Below are positions 25,485 through 33,459 of a stretch of 64,000 bases of DNA, piece after piece. This DNA is from Oceanospirillum sp048268485 (GTDB taxonomy: Bacteria; Pseudomonadota; Gammaproteobacteria; Pseudomonadales; Halomonadaceae): positions 20,460-84,459 of the forward strand of contig JBLWVL010000014.1 in NCBI GenBank assembly GCA_048268485.1. Reading direction: 5' to 3'. The notes beneath the pieces were generated by a model. That model made no database searches, was not told where the DNA came from, and was given only the letters and a program-made list of their open reading frames with translations. Position 1 is the first letter of the stretch. Each line of letters begins with the position of its first letter. Position numbers and translations under genes: made by a program.

Positions 25485-27323
25485 TCACTGCTTGTCTGTC
25501 ACTGGAGTTCCGTTCCACCGCTTTAGGGACTGCCGCAGCAAGTCCATATCCAATGGTTTTGCCAGAAAGTCCTGCATACCGGCGTCAAGGCAGCTTTGCC
25601 GGTCAACAGCCATCACATTGGCGGTTAAAGCGACAATGGCTGTGTTTCTGTTGGGGCCACTGCCGTGCCTGATCTCCTGGCTACAGGTCAGCCCGTCCAT
25701 CACGGGCATCTGGCAGTCCATCATTATCAGGCTGTATTTTTTTTCGTGGCACTTTTCAAGGGCAATACTGCCATTTTCGGCAAGCTCAGTTTCATATCCC
25801 ATTCGCCTGAGAATGGTGGTGATCAATTTTGCATTGACCGGGTTGTCCTCTACGACCAGTACGAACTCTGATTCATAGGCTACAGAGCTTATTTCTGTAG
25901 GTGCCTGACTCTGCCCAGAGGCTATCAACTGCTCCTGTTTAACCTGAACGGGAATACTGAACCAGAAAACAGAGCCTTGCCCCAGCTTACTTTGCACGCC
26001 GACCTGTCCATTCATGGCTGTAATAATCTCCCGACATAGGGAGAGACCAAGTCCGCTGCCGCCATAGTACCGGGTGATGGAGCTGTCCGCTTGGGTGAAA
26101 GGCGTAAACAGTTGCTTTTGGACATTTTCAGAGATGCCGATACCGGTATCTTTAATTTCGACATGCAGAGTGCTTTCGATGCTTTTTTCAGGTCCCGGTG
26201 ATGACTGCTCCAATGAGATGTCTGGTAATATCAGGCGAATGCGGAGTGTGATACTGCCCTTTTCGGTGAATTTTACGGCATTACCTAATAGGTTGATCAT
26301 AACCTGCTGTAAGCGAAGTGGGTCGCTGATGATCTCTCGTGGTTGATCAGGGGCAATATCCAGTATGAATTCCAGTTGTTTTTCCGTCAGGCTGGCATTG
26401 ATGACTGAGCGTGCATTTTTAGCACAAAGAATCAGATCGAAGGCTTTGGCTTCAATAGGCATTTTCTTTTGCTGCAGCCTGGAAAGGTCCAGAACATTAT
26501 TGATCAGATTGAGCAAAGCCTCTCCGGAGGCATTAATATCCTCCAGCAGAGCAGTGGTGCCTGGCAGCTTCTGAATATCTTTTTCCATCTTCAGGAGTGC
26601 TATTGATCCGAGTATCCCATTGAGTGGTGTTCTTATCTCATGACTCATATTGGACAGGAAATAGCTTTTACTTTGATTTGCGGCTTCAGCCTTAAGGGCA
26701 AGTCGCTGATTACGACGTAACTCCAGGTAGTTGATCAGCGTAAATATACCGGCGACGGCCAGTATGCTGATTAACAGAAAGACAACCCAGCGATAATTAT
26801 CCTGGACCTTAACCGCAAATCGGCTTTCGGTTTCAGAGATGGCTGAAGCAATTGTTCGTGATGAGTGCATAAAACGCGGAATAAAGCTTTGCAAGCTCTT
26901 AATGTAGCGTTTGGCTTGTTCCGGCGTCAGGGTTCTGAGATCCTCTTCCAGATTAACCATAATCGCCTGCAGGCGTTCAACTTCTGCGAGTATCTCTCTG
27001 TCAAGCTGTTCGATGAGTTGGCGTGTTGTGCCAGAGGAAACGATATTAATGCGACTCCAGAGAATCTCCATACGAAAACTGACATCAGAAGACTGGTCTG
27101 CAGAGGGCGTGACAATAAATGCATTCAGTTCATTGATGAGTCTCAGAAGCTCAACTTCAATCCGGGTACTGTTCCAATAGCGTTCATCCTTAGTCAGCAT
27201 GGAAAATTCTTCGATCTCTTTTTCCAGCCGAAACAGAGATGCTGCAATAAAGAAAACCAGCACGATAAGGCTTAACGTCAATATAACTGGTTTGATCAGG
27301 CCTGATCGTCTTTTTTTTATCAC
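25485..27323 (-). CDS. Hybrid sensor histidine kinase with C-terminal receiver
   Basis: A 612-residue inner-membrane kinase. Membrane helices at about 12-32 and 179-201 bracket a mostly helical periplasmic region with no recognised named domain. HisKA follows with NMSHEIRTPLNGILGS (phosphorylated His near 229), then HATPase (NLLGNAVKFTEKG, DTGIGI, GGSGLGLSL). A receiver domain near 495-605 has VVEDNPVNAKL, the phosphoacceptor Asp in MMDCQMPVMDG, and LTANV. There is no HPt domain, so an external phosphotransfer protein is needed. It starts 40 bases after the sulfite-oxidase-fold gene and is almost certainly co-transcribed with it, suggesting that protein supplies the periplasmic signal. Confidence 0.92.
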   Translation of the reverse strand: MIKKRRSGLIKPVILTLSLIVLVFFIAASLFRLEKEIEEFSMLTKDERYWNSTRIEVELLRLINELNAFIVTPSADQSSDVSFRMEILWSRINIVSSGTTRQLIEQLDREILAEVERLQAIMVNLEEDLRTLTPEQAKRYIKSLQSFIPRFMHSSRTIASAISETESRFAVKVQDNYRWVVFLLISILAVAGIFTLINYLELRRNQRLALKAEAANQSKSYFLSNMSHEIRTPLNGILGSIALLKMEKDIQKLPGTTALLEDINASGEALLNLINNVLDLSRLQQKKMPIEAKAFDLILCAKNARSVINASLTEKQLEFILDIAPDQPREIISDPLRLQQVMINLLGNAVKFTEKGSITLRIRLILPDISLEQSSPGPEKSIESTLHVEIKDTGIGISENVQKQLFTPFTQADSSITRYYGGSGLGLSLCREIITAMNGQVGVQSKLGQGSVFWFSIPVQVKQEQLIASGQSQAPTEISSVAYESEFVLVVEDNPVNAKLITTILRRMGYETELAENGSIALEKCHEKKYSLIMMDCQMPVMDGLTCSQEIRHGSGPNRNTAIVALTANVMAVDRQSCLDAGMQDFLAKPLDMDLLRQSLKRWNGTPVTDKQ

Positions 27324-27363
27324 GGCAGCAGTACTCCAACAGCAGAACAGCGGGTTTTCTGAT

Positions 27364-27864
27364 TTAATTTATAATAAGAGTTTTTAACTGCCAGATGGCA
27401 TGAGCCTGATAGGGAGGAATATTAATATCTGGCTGATCAGAAAATGGGTAAAGAACCCAGAGAGGTCCTTTGTCTCTGATACGCATTGTTTTTCCATCCA
27501 TGGCGTAGGCAATAAAGGCGTTATATTTAATAAGGGTATCAATGGCTACCTGAATAGAGTAATCATTGAGGGCAATCATTGTGATTTTTTTACCTTTAGT
27601 GTCAATATGCAAATGCTTCATCAGATCCTTGAATGTCACTGATGAGAAGGTGTGTGTTTTGTCAGTCCAGATGGTTTTGGTACGAACCTGAGTGGATGGC
27701 AGGGTTTTGAATTCGGCTAATGTAAAACTGACTGAGGCGGCTTCACTTTGAACGGTCAGCACCGGATGCTGAGCCATCGCATTCAGGGATAAAAGCGACA
27801 AAAATAGTGTAATGGATGCAATCCGGACTAAAGACCGCCAGTCTGACAAAGGGGTGGCCCTCAT
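27364..27864 (-). CDS. Secreted sulfite-oxidase-fold (molybdopterin-binding-like) protein lacking cysteine
   Basis: A 166-residue protein with a signal peptide (hydrophobic ITLFLSLLSLNAMA, cleavage after AMA). The rest resembles the small periplasmic molybdopterin-domain proteins (PF00174-like): FSSVTFKDLMKHLHID, ALNDYSIQVAIDTL, and RDKGPLWVLYPFSD, the recurring RDKGPLWVIYP block. There is no cysteine anywhere, so the residue that binds molybdenum in sulfite oxidases is missing and catalysis at Mo is unlikely. First gene of an operon with the hybrid histidine kinase, it is best read as a periplasmic binding partner. Confidence 0.75.
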   Translation of the reverse strand: MRATPLSDWRSLVRIASITLFLSLLSLNAMAQHPVLTVQSEAASVSFTLAEFKTLPSTQVRTKTIWTDKTHTFSSVTFKDLMKHLHIDTKGKKITMIALNDYSIQVAIDTLIKYNAFIAYAMDGKTMRIRDKGPLWVLYPFSDQPDINIPPYQAHAIWQLKTLIIN

Positions 27865-27924
27865 AGATCAGGCTCCTAAAGTTTTTCTTATGATGATTTG
27901 CTGCTGCTTTACATTTTGCAGGCG

Positions 27925-27958
27925 AAAAAAAACCGGCCACTAAAAATAGCAGCCGGTT
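27925..27958 (-). terminator. Rho-independent terminator of sodB
   Basis: AACCGGC (27931-27937) and GCCGGTT (27952-27958) form the stem. On the minus strand the stem is followed by TTTTTTTTCGCC. Confidence 0.85.
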
Positions 27959-27987
27959 AGGCAATTCCGAAGAATATTAACCTAAAT

Positions 27988-28572
27988 TTACGCTGCGAAG
28001 TTAGCCGCTGCAAAGTCCCAGTTTGCCAGAGCCCAGAAGCCTTCCAGGTACTTAGGACGAACATTGCGGTAGTCAATGTAGTATGCGTGTTCCCACAGAT
28101 CAACCGTCAGCAGAGCTGTCTGGCCCGCAGTCATTGGCGTACCAGCGTTGCTGGTGTTAACGATTTCCAGAGAACCGTCAGCGTTCTTAACCAGCCAAGT
28201 CCAGCTGGAGCCGAAGTTGTTTACAGCTTTGTCGTTAAACTCAGCCTGGAACGCTGCGAAAGAACCCCATTTAGCGTTGATAGCATCTGCCAGAGCGCCT
28301 GTTGGCTCACCGCCACCGTTTGGAGACAGGCTGTTCCAGTAGAACGTGTGGTTCCAGATCTGAGCAGCATTGTTGAAGACAGGGCCAGCAGGTGCGGCCT
28401 TGATAACTTCTTCCAGAGTTTTACCTTCAAACTCAGTACCGGGAACTAAACCATTCAGTTTGTCCACGTATGTGTTGTGGTGTTTGCCGTGGTGGAATTC
28501 CAGGGTTTCAGCTGAGATATGTGGCTCAAGTGCTGATTTGTCATACGGCAGTGCAGGTAATTCAAATGCCAT
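27988..28572 (-). CDS. sodB: Iron superoxide dismutase
   Basis: A 194-residue cytoplasmic enzyme dismutating superoxide. It is very close to E. coli SodB from MAFELPALPYDKSALEPHISAETLEFHHGKHH onward. Metal ligands are His in FHHGKHH, His in IWNHTFYWN, and Asp and His in DLWEHAYYID. The iron-type residue pattern is AAQIWNHTFYW. I chose the ATG at 28572 after GGAGAAAACAACC; two earlier in-frame ATGs would put that ribosome site inside the gene. Monocistronic, with its own terminator and a palindromic site upstream. Confidence 0.96.
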   Translation of the reverse strand: MAFELPALPYDKSALEPHISAETLEFHHGKHHNTYVDKLNGLVPGTEFEGKTLEEVIKAAPAGPVFNNAAQIWNHTFYWNSLSPNGGGEPTGALADAINAKWGSFAAFQAEFNDKAVNNFGSSWTWLVKNADGSLEIVNTSNAGTPMTAGQTALLTVDLWEHAYYIDYRNVRPKYLEGFWALANWDFAAANFAA

Positions 28573-28941
28573 GGTTGTTTTCTCCATCAACTCACGTCAA
28601 AAAGTATGAAGTTATCGTATACGATACTTCGACCATTTTTTTTCAGATTTTGGTTGCCGGATCTTAGCGCCACCGGCAAGCATCTGTTTTAAAGTGCGTA
28701 AATAATAGCACTTCATTTACGGGGTTTCTATTTCTGAGTGGAACAGTTGGATATTATTTGAACTGAAAAAGTTCTTAAAACTCAGGCTATATTAGCGAGT
28801 GATGCATTTATTTCCGGAACTCAATGTAATAATCTTATCAGACATATAGCATGGTAGTGCAGCGGTGAGACGTGGCCGTGCATTGGTATATTTTGCATTA
28901 GATAGATTGAATTTTATATAAAACTGGCCCGGATTCTGAAT
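28573..28941. other. 369-bp divergent region between sodB and the coiled-coil gene
   Basis: Contains the palindromic element at 28608-28630 about 36 bases upstream of the sodB start. The remainder is AT-rich and should carry the coiled-coil gene's promoter. No small gene or RNA was recognised. Confidence 0.55.
28608..28630. promoter_or_regulatory. Palindromic operator candidate upstream of sodB
   Basis: A perfect 14-base palindrome TATCGTATACGATA (28613-28626) is flanked by GAAG on the left and CTTC on the right, so a 23-base dyad with one unpaired T. It lies in the sodB leader/promoter. The factor is unknown; it does not match Fur, SoxS, IscR or ArcA consensus sequences as I know them. Confidence 0.6.
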
Positions 28942-29817
28942 ATGTCACCTGATAATATGAAAATTACTGCCCAGCGGGATGAGCCCGCTCCAGCGCGGCC
29001 CGGAAAACCGGTAGGCACAGGCCGCAGCAGTAAAGGAGGGGCAGGTCGCAGCAGTAAATATGTGCTTTGGCTTGTTGCTGTTTTATTAGTTGCCGCTATT
29101 GGCGGTGTCTTTTATCAGAACGCCCAGCTGTCAGGTGCTCTCAAACAGCAGCAGGCAGACCTGGAAAAAGCGACGCAACGTATCCAGTTGCTGGAAGATG
29201 AGTTAGTGGCGACGGGACGTGATCTTTCTCAGTCCGGTAGTACGCTTAAAAAACGTTTGCAAGACTCTGAGCATGAGATTCGTAAACTTTGGGATCTCAG
29301 TAATAAACGTAATAAAGTTGACATCGCCCAGAATAAAAAGACCTTGGATGCACTTGCTAAAACCCTTAAGGACTTGGAGTCAGCCCGGAAAAGTCAGCTG
29401 GCTGCGTTGGCTGATGAGAAAACAGCCCGGGAAAATAAAGACAAAGCCTTGCAGACAGAGCAGCAGATATTTAACGGGCGGTTGATGACGATTTCTTCAG
29501 ATCTTGCTGAGGCAAGGGATTCTCTGGAAACGTTGCGGGAAAAACAGTCCCGACAGGATGCCGGCCTGGACGATCTTAAATCTGGTCTGGCTGATCTAGA
29601 ACAGAAGCAGGCAGGGCTTGGTAGTGAAGCTATGCTGAATGTTAAAGAAACGTTGAGCATCTATGATGAGCGCCTGGACTCTATTGATGCTTCCCGTCGC
29701 CAGCTAACGAGTAATGTGACTCGCTTGAATACTGATGTGAATAAACTGCAGCTGGAAATGAAAGAGTTAATAACGGGTAGTTCATCAGGGAGATCTATAG
29801 CTGCCCCGGTAGAGTAA
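28942..29817 (+). CDS. Membrane-anchored coiled-coil protein, function unknown
   Basis: A 291-residue protein with a low-complexity N-terminus (Pro/Gly/Ser/Arg, GRSSK twice), one membrane helix at about 40-59 (YVLWLVAVLLVAAIGGVFY), then some 220 residues of nearly continuous coiled coil with heptad leucines and frequent Lys/Glu/Asp. By charge the N-terminus is cytoplasmic and the coil periplasmic. No enzymatic motif. It resembles cell-envelope scaffold proteins only in architecture. A single gene with a UUCG-loop terminator; the ribosome site is weak, so a start at the ATG five codons later is possible. Confidence 0.75.
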   Translation: MSPDNMKITAQRDEPAPARPGKPVGTGRSSKGGAGRSSKYVLWLVAVLLVAAIGGVFYQNAQLSGALKQQQADLEKATQRIQLLEDELVATGRDLSQSGSTLKKRLQDSEHEIRKLWDLSNKRNKVDIAQNKKTLDALAKTLKDLESARKSQLAALADEKTARENKDKALQTEQQIFNGRLMTISSDLAEARDSLETLREKQSRQDAGLDDLKSGLADLEQKQAGLGSEAMLNVKETLSIYDERLDSIDASRRQLTSNVTRLNTDVNKLQLEMKELITGSSSGRSIAAPVE

Positions 29818-29835
29818 GGTTTCTTGCCTGTGCAT

Positions 29836-29862
29836 AAAAAAGGACGGTTCGCCGTCCTTTTC
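29836..29862 (+). terminator. Rho-independent terminator with TTCG tetraloop
   Basis: AAAAAAGGACGG and CCGTCCTTTT flank a TTCG loop 18 bases after the coiled-coil gene. Confidence 0.9.
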
Positions 29863-29962
29863 TGCATTTTGGGCCTAGGTTTTTGTTTAAAACACTGTAA
29901 TTGGCCTTTTAGTTAATACTTTGTCGGTGCCGATAATAAGTAAAACAAACAAGGAGCATAAG

Positions 29963-30478
29963 ATGAAGGTTTCAAGCCAGAATACGCCGGCGCGCTTTTC
30001 CCCTGCGCGTTATCTGAAAGGAATGAAGCGCTTTATTGCTGTTCTGCCTCAGTGTCAGGCGCTGAATATGCAGGCCGAGTCTGCTGATCACGAGCATGTC
30101 CTCTTTTCGGTTCCCTTTGCTGATCACCTGGTTGGTAATTCAAGAAAGCAACTAATTCATGGTGGTGTGATTGCTACGCTTTTGGATACAGCCTGTGGTT
30201 CCGTTGCGGTTTGTGCCTTGCCTCGTTTTGAAATGTGCCCCACTTTAGATCTGAGAATCGACCATCTTCGCCCTGCTGTTGCTGGTAAAGCACTCTATTG
30301 CAAAGCCAGTATCGTGAAGGTTACGCCTCAGATTATCTTTACAGAGGGGGTGGTATATCAGGAGCAGGGGCAGCCTGTATCCCGTGCGGTGGCTAACTTT
30401 ATGCGGCTGGGCGCTGATAAGGCGCTTGCCGAAATGGATAAAGCATTATTTAGCCCAAATAAAGAGGAGACAGAGTAA
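29963..30478 (+). CDS. PaaI-type hotdog thioesterase (first of a pair)
   Basis: A 171-residue hotdog-fold protein. The central helix motif LIHGGVIATLLDTACGSVAV matches the PaaI/YigI acyl-CoA thioesterase family (HGG..A.L.D). A beta-sheet follows with LRIDHLRPA and AVANFMRLG. The ATG at 29963 has AAGGAG upstream; an earlier in-frame start at 29921 has none. Its stop overlaps the ATG of the next hotdog gene by one base, so the two are translationally coupled and may form a heteromer. Substrate unknown. Confidence 0.87.
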   Translation: MKVSSQNTPARFSPARYLKGMKRFIAVLPQCQALNMQAESADHEHVLFSVPFADHLVGNSRKQLIHGGVIATLLDTACGSVAVCALPRFEMCPTLDLRIDHLRPAVAGKALYCKASIVKVTPQIIFTEGVVYQEQGQPVSRAVANFMRLGADKALAEMDKALFSPNKEETE

Positions 30479-30927
30479 TGGTGGATTCAGGTAACCTGAC
30501 TCAGCTGATCAGTGAAGCACAAAGCTCCGGGCGTTGGGATATGCTGCTTGAACAGATCCCTTATGCCGGATTTATTGGGCTTACAGCTCAATCCATCGGT
30601 GATGAAGTTTTATTTCGTATGGAGCCTCTGGAGAGCAACACCGGTAATCCTTTGCTGCCGGCGCTTCACGGTGGTGTGATTGCGGGCTTTATGGAAACAG
30701 CAGCAACTCTGAATCTGATGGTGTGTCTGAATCTCCAGCAGGTGCCCAAGGTCATTGATCTGACGATAGACTACCTGAGGTCTGGTAAACTGAAGCCAAC
30801 TTACGCAACCTGTATGTTGAACCGTCAGGGGAGGCGTGTATCTAATGTGCAGGTCAGCGCTTGGCAGAAAGACCGTGAAACCCCTATTGCTACGGCCCGG
30901 GTACATTTTCTGCTGGATGATGAATAA
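30478..30927 (+). CDS. PaaI-type hotdog thioesterase (second of a pair)
   Basis: A 149-residue hotdog protein, with LHGGVIAGFMETAATLNLMV as the central helix and IDLTIDYLRSGKLKPTYATC as the following strand pair. It has Glu in place of the Asp seen in the first protein (FMETA against LLDTA). This acidic residue is the usual catalytic position, so both may be active, with different preferences. The gene begins at TAATG, coupled to the upstream hotdog gene. No lipid or phenylacetate genes are nearby to indicate the substrate. Confidence 0.85.
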   Translation: MVDSGNLTQLISEAQSSGRWDMLLEQIPYAGFIGLTAQSIGDEVLFRMEPLESNTGNPLLPALHGGVIAGFMETAATLNLMVCLNLQQVPKVIDLTIDYLRSGKLKPTYATCMLNRQGRRVSNVQVSAWQKDRETPIATARVHFLLDDE

Positions 30928-30983
30928 AGAGTCTCCCTGAGAAGATTATCCATAAAAACAATTACTTAAATTTTTACTAAGGC

Positions 30984-31011
30984 CTTGAAATTAATCGGGC
31001 TGTTCCCATAT
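30984..31011 (+). promoter_or_regulatory. Sigma-32 (heat-shock) promoter of htpG
   Basis: CTTGAAA (30984-30990) and CCCATAT (31005-31011), 14 bases apart, match the sigma-32 consensus CTTGAAA / CCCCATnT with one mismatch. The implied start near 31018 gives a leader of about 97 bases before the htpG ATG. Confidence 0.8.
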
Positions 31012-31114
31012 TGAGTTTCAGACCTTTTTTGCAGTCCGTGCCTTTTTCAAGAGGCGGGCTGCTATGAACTAAGTAATGTTGTTCTTAACCGTTCAACTAT
31101 GGAGATCTGACTCA

Positions 31115-33016
31115 ATGTCCGCTGAAGCACAGAAAGAAACTCTTGGCTTTCAGACAGAAGTAAAACAGCTTCTGCACCTGATGATTCACTCTTTGTACTC
31201 CAACAAAGAGATTTTCCTGCGTGAATTGATTTCCAACGCATCTGATGCCTGTGACAAGCTGCGTTACAAAGCACTGGAAGACGATGCCTTATACGAAGGC
31301 CAGTCTGAACTGCAGGTTAAAATTACCGCAGACCCGGAAAACAACACCGTAACCATTAGTGACTCCGGTATCGGCATGAGCCGTCAGGACGTGATCGAGC
31401 ATCTGGGTACTATTGCTAAATCCGGTACTTCTGAGTTCCTGAGCCAGCTGACCGGCGACCAGAAGAAAGACTCCCAGCTGATCGGTCAGTTTGGTGTGGG
31501 TTTTTATTCGTCCTTTATCGTGGCGGAAGAAGTGGAAGTGATCACCCGTAAAGCGGGCAGCCCTGTAGGTGAAGGTGTTCGCTGGGTATCCAAAGGTGAT
31601 GGCGAATTTACTATCGAAACTGTTGAGAAGGCTGAGCGTGGTACTGCTATTACCCTGAAGCTGAAAGCAGATGAGAAAGAGTTCTCTGAAGACTTCCGCC
31701 TACGTAATCTGATCCGCAAATATTCGGATCATATCGCGGTTCCGGTACTGATGGAAAAACAGCACTTCGGTGAAGAAGAGAAGCCGGAGACACCAGAATT
31801 TGAAGCTGTGAACGAAGCGCAGGCGCTGTGGACCCGCTCCCGTACTGATGTTAATGATGACGAGTACAAAGAGTTCTACAAGCACGTTTCCCACGATTTT
31901 GCCGATCCGCTGACCTGGTCTCACAACAAGGTGGAAGGTAAGCTGGAATACACCAGCCTGCTCTACTTGCCGGGTAAGGCACCGTTTGATCTGTACCACC
32001 GTGAAGCTTCCCGTGGTCTGAAGTTGTATGTGCAACGTGTGTTTATTATGGATGATGCGGAGCAGTTCCTGCCGCTGTACCTGCGCTTTATCAAGGGTGT
32101 GGTGGATTCCAACGATCTGTCCCTGAACGTTTCCCGTGAGATTCTGCAGCAGGACCCGAACATTACGTCCATGAAGAGCGCACTGACCAAACGTGTGCTG
32201 GATATGCTGACCAAGCTGGCCAAGAATGATACGGAAAAATACCAGACCTTCTGGAATGAGTTCGGTAGCGTCCTGAAGGAAGGCCCGGGCGAAGACTTCT
32301 CCAACAAGGAGAAGATCGCCAAGCTGTTGCGCTTCACCTCAACTAACAGTAGTGATGAGACTCAGAATGTTGCTCTGGCAGATTATGTTGAGCGCATGAA
32401 GGAAGGTCAGGACAAGATCTACTACGTCACTGCCGAGAACTACAATACCGCCAAAAACAGCCCGCACCTGGAGATCTTCCGTAAGAAAGGTATCGAAGTG
32501 CTGCTGATGACCGATCGCATCGACGAATGGCTGATGAGCCACCTGACCGAGTTCGACGGTAAGTCGTTCCAGGATGTTGCCAAAGGTGAGCTGGATCTGG
32601 GTGATACCGAGTCTGAAGAAGACAAGAAAGCTCAGGAAGAAGCGGCTGAGAAAGTCGAAGGTATGGTCGAACGCACCAAAGAGCTGCTGAAAGAGCAGGT
32701 TGAAGATGTGCGTGTGACGCACCGTCTGACCGATTCTCCGGCGTGTGTCGTGCTTAATGATGGCGAGATGGGTGAGCAGATGCGTCAGATTATGGCGGCG
32801 GCCGGTCAGGAAATTCCTGAGTCTAAGCCGGTTCTGGAGTTGAACCCGACTCACCCATTGATCCTTAAACTGGATCAGGAGCAGGATGAAGAGCGCTTCG
32901 GCGAGCTGGCGCGTATCATTCTGGATCAGGCGATGCTGGCCGAAGGTCGTCAGCTAAAAGATGCTGCAACTTATGTACAGCGCCTGAACCGTCTGCTGCT
33001 GGAGTTGGCGGGCTAG
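31115..33016 (+). CDS. htpG: Molecular chaperone HtpG (bacterial Hsp90)
   Basis: A 633-residue homodimeric ATP-dependent chaperone. N-terminal ATPase with FLRELISNASDACDKLRY, DSGIGMS, and GQFGVGFYSSF; middle domain with LYLPGKAPFDLY...GLKLYVQRVFIMDD; C-terminal dimerisation domain to the end LNRLLLELAG. Length fits the family (E. coli 624). The ATG at 31115 follows GGAGA; an in-frame upstream start at 31076 lacks a ribosome site. A heat-shock promoter precedes it and a strong terminator follows. Confidence 0.97.
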   Translation: MSAEAQKETLGFQTEVKQLLHLMIHSLYSNKEIFLRELISNASDACDKLRYKALEDDALYEGQSELQVKITADPENNTVTISDSGIGMSRQDVIEHLGTIAKSGTSEFLSQLTGDQKKDSQLIGQFGVGFYSSFIVAEEVEVITRKAGSPVGEGVRWVSKGDGEFTIETVEKAERGTAITLKLKADEKEFSEDFRLRNLIRKYSDHIAVPVLMEKQHFGEEEKPETPEFEAVNEAQALWTRSRTDVNDDEYKEFYKHVSHDFADPLTWSHNKVEGKLEYTSLLYLPGKAPFDLYHREASRGLKLYVQRVFIMDDAEQFLPLYLRFIKGVVDSNDLSLNVSREILQQDPNITSMKSALTKRVLDMLTKLAKNDTEKYQTFWNEFGSVLKEGPGEDFSNKEKIAKLLRFTSTNSSDETQNVALADYVERMKEGQDKIYYVTAENYNTAKNSPHLEIFRKKGIEVLLMTDRIDEWLMSHLTEFDGKSFQDVAKGELDLGDTESEEDKKAQEEAAEKVEGMVERTKELLKEQVEDVRVTHRLTDSPACVVLNDGEMGEQMRQIMAAAGQEIPESKPVLELNPTHPLILKLDQEQDEERFGELARIILDQAMLAEGRQLKDAATYVQRLNRLLLELAG

Positions 33017-33043
33017 TATCGGGCTTGATCTAAACTGGAAGTA

Positions 33044-33069
33044 AAAAGGCGATCTGAGGATCGCCTTTT
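33044..33069 (+). terminator. Rho-independent terminator of htpG
   Basis: AAAAGGCGATC and GATCGCCTTTT pair around the loop TGAG, 28 bases after the htpG stop. Confidence 0.9.
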
Positions 33070-33101
33070 CTTTATCTGATCTTTATCTGATCTTTATCTG
33101 A
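33070..33101. repeat. 11-bp tandem repeat, three copies
   Basis: The unit ctttatctgat occurs from 33070, 33081 and 33092 (last copy one base short), directly after the htpG terminator. Probably slippage. Confidence 0.85.
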
Positions 33102-33426
33102 GCAAAGACCGGGTTGCCTGTCTGTGATAACCGAGCCTTCTTTCTATCAAATATCCATCTCACCTTCCTGTAATATCTATCTCAAAATACCCTAAGTATT
33201 TAAGCGCTATTTTTCAATCAGTTGATTCGTCCTTATTTTTTCCAAATTTCTTTATTTATCCTGTTTTTATTTTTAGCTGATTCAGCTTGACTTTGTATAT
33301 TGTTTAGATTTTAAGTCTATATTGTTACTGTTTTATGGTTTAGACTTTAGGCGTAAGTTTATAGCTTTCAGGGTGTGAGCTATCGCTTATTCACTGCAGT
33401 ACCCCTTTCGTACCTGCCAGATTATT

Positions 33427-33445
33427 AATAATGATAAGCATATTC
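33427..33445 (+). promoter_or_regulatory. Fur-box-like site upstream of the split chemoreceptor gene
   Basis: By direct count, 15 of 19 positions match the E. coli Fur consensus GATAATGATAATCATTATC. It ends 14 bases before the ATG, overlapping the leader, immediately followed by the palindrome ATTCTCCGGAGAAT that contains the ribosome site. Confidence 0.5.
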
Positions 33446-33459
33446 TCCGGAGAATTCTC

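Larger units (their letters stand above)
33017..33459. other. 443-bp gap between htpG and the split chemoreceptor gene
   Basis: Holds the htpG terminator, an 11-bp tandem repeat, a very AT-rich stretch at about 33180-33350, and a Fur-like site just before the receptor start. No gene was recognised. Confidence 0.6.

Noticed and set aside
28608..28630. lox-like recombination site upstream of sodB
   Set aside because: Superficial likeness only (GAAGTTAT and TATACG words). Arm order and spacer differ and no recombinase is present.
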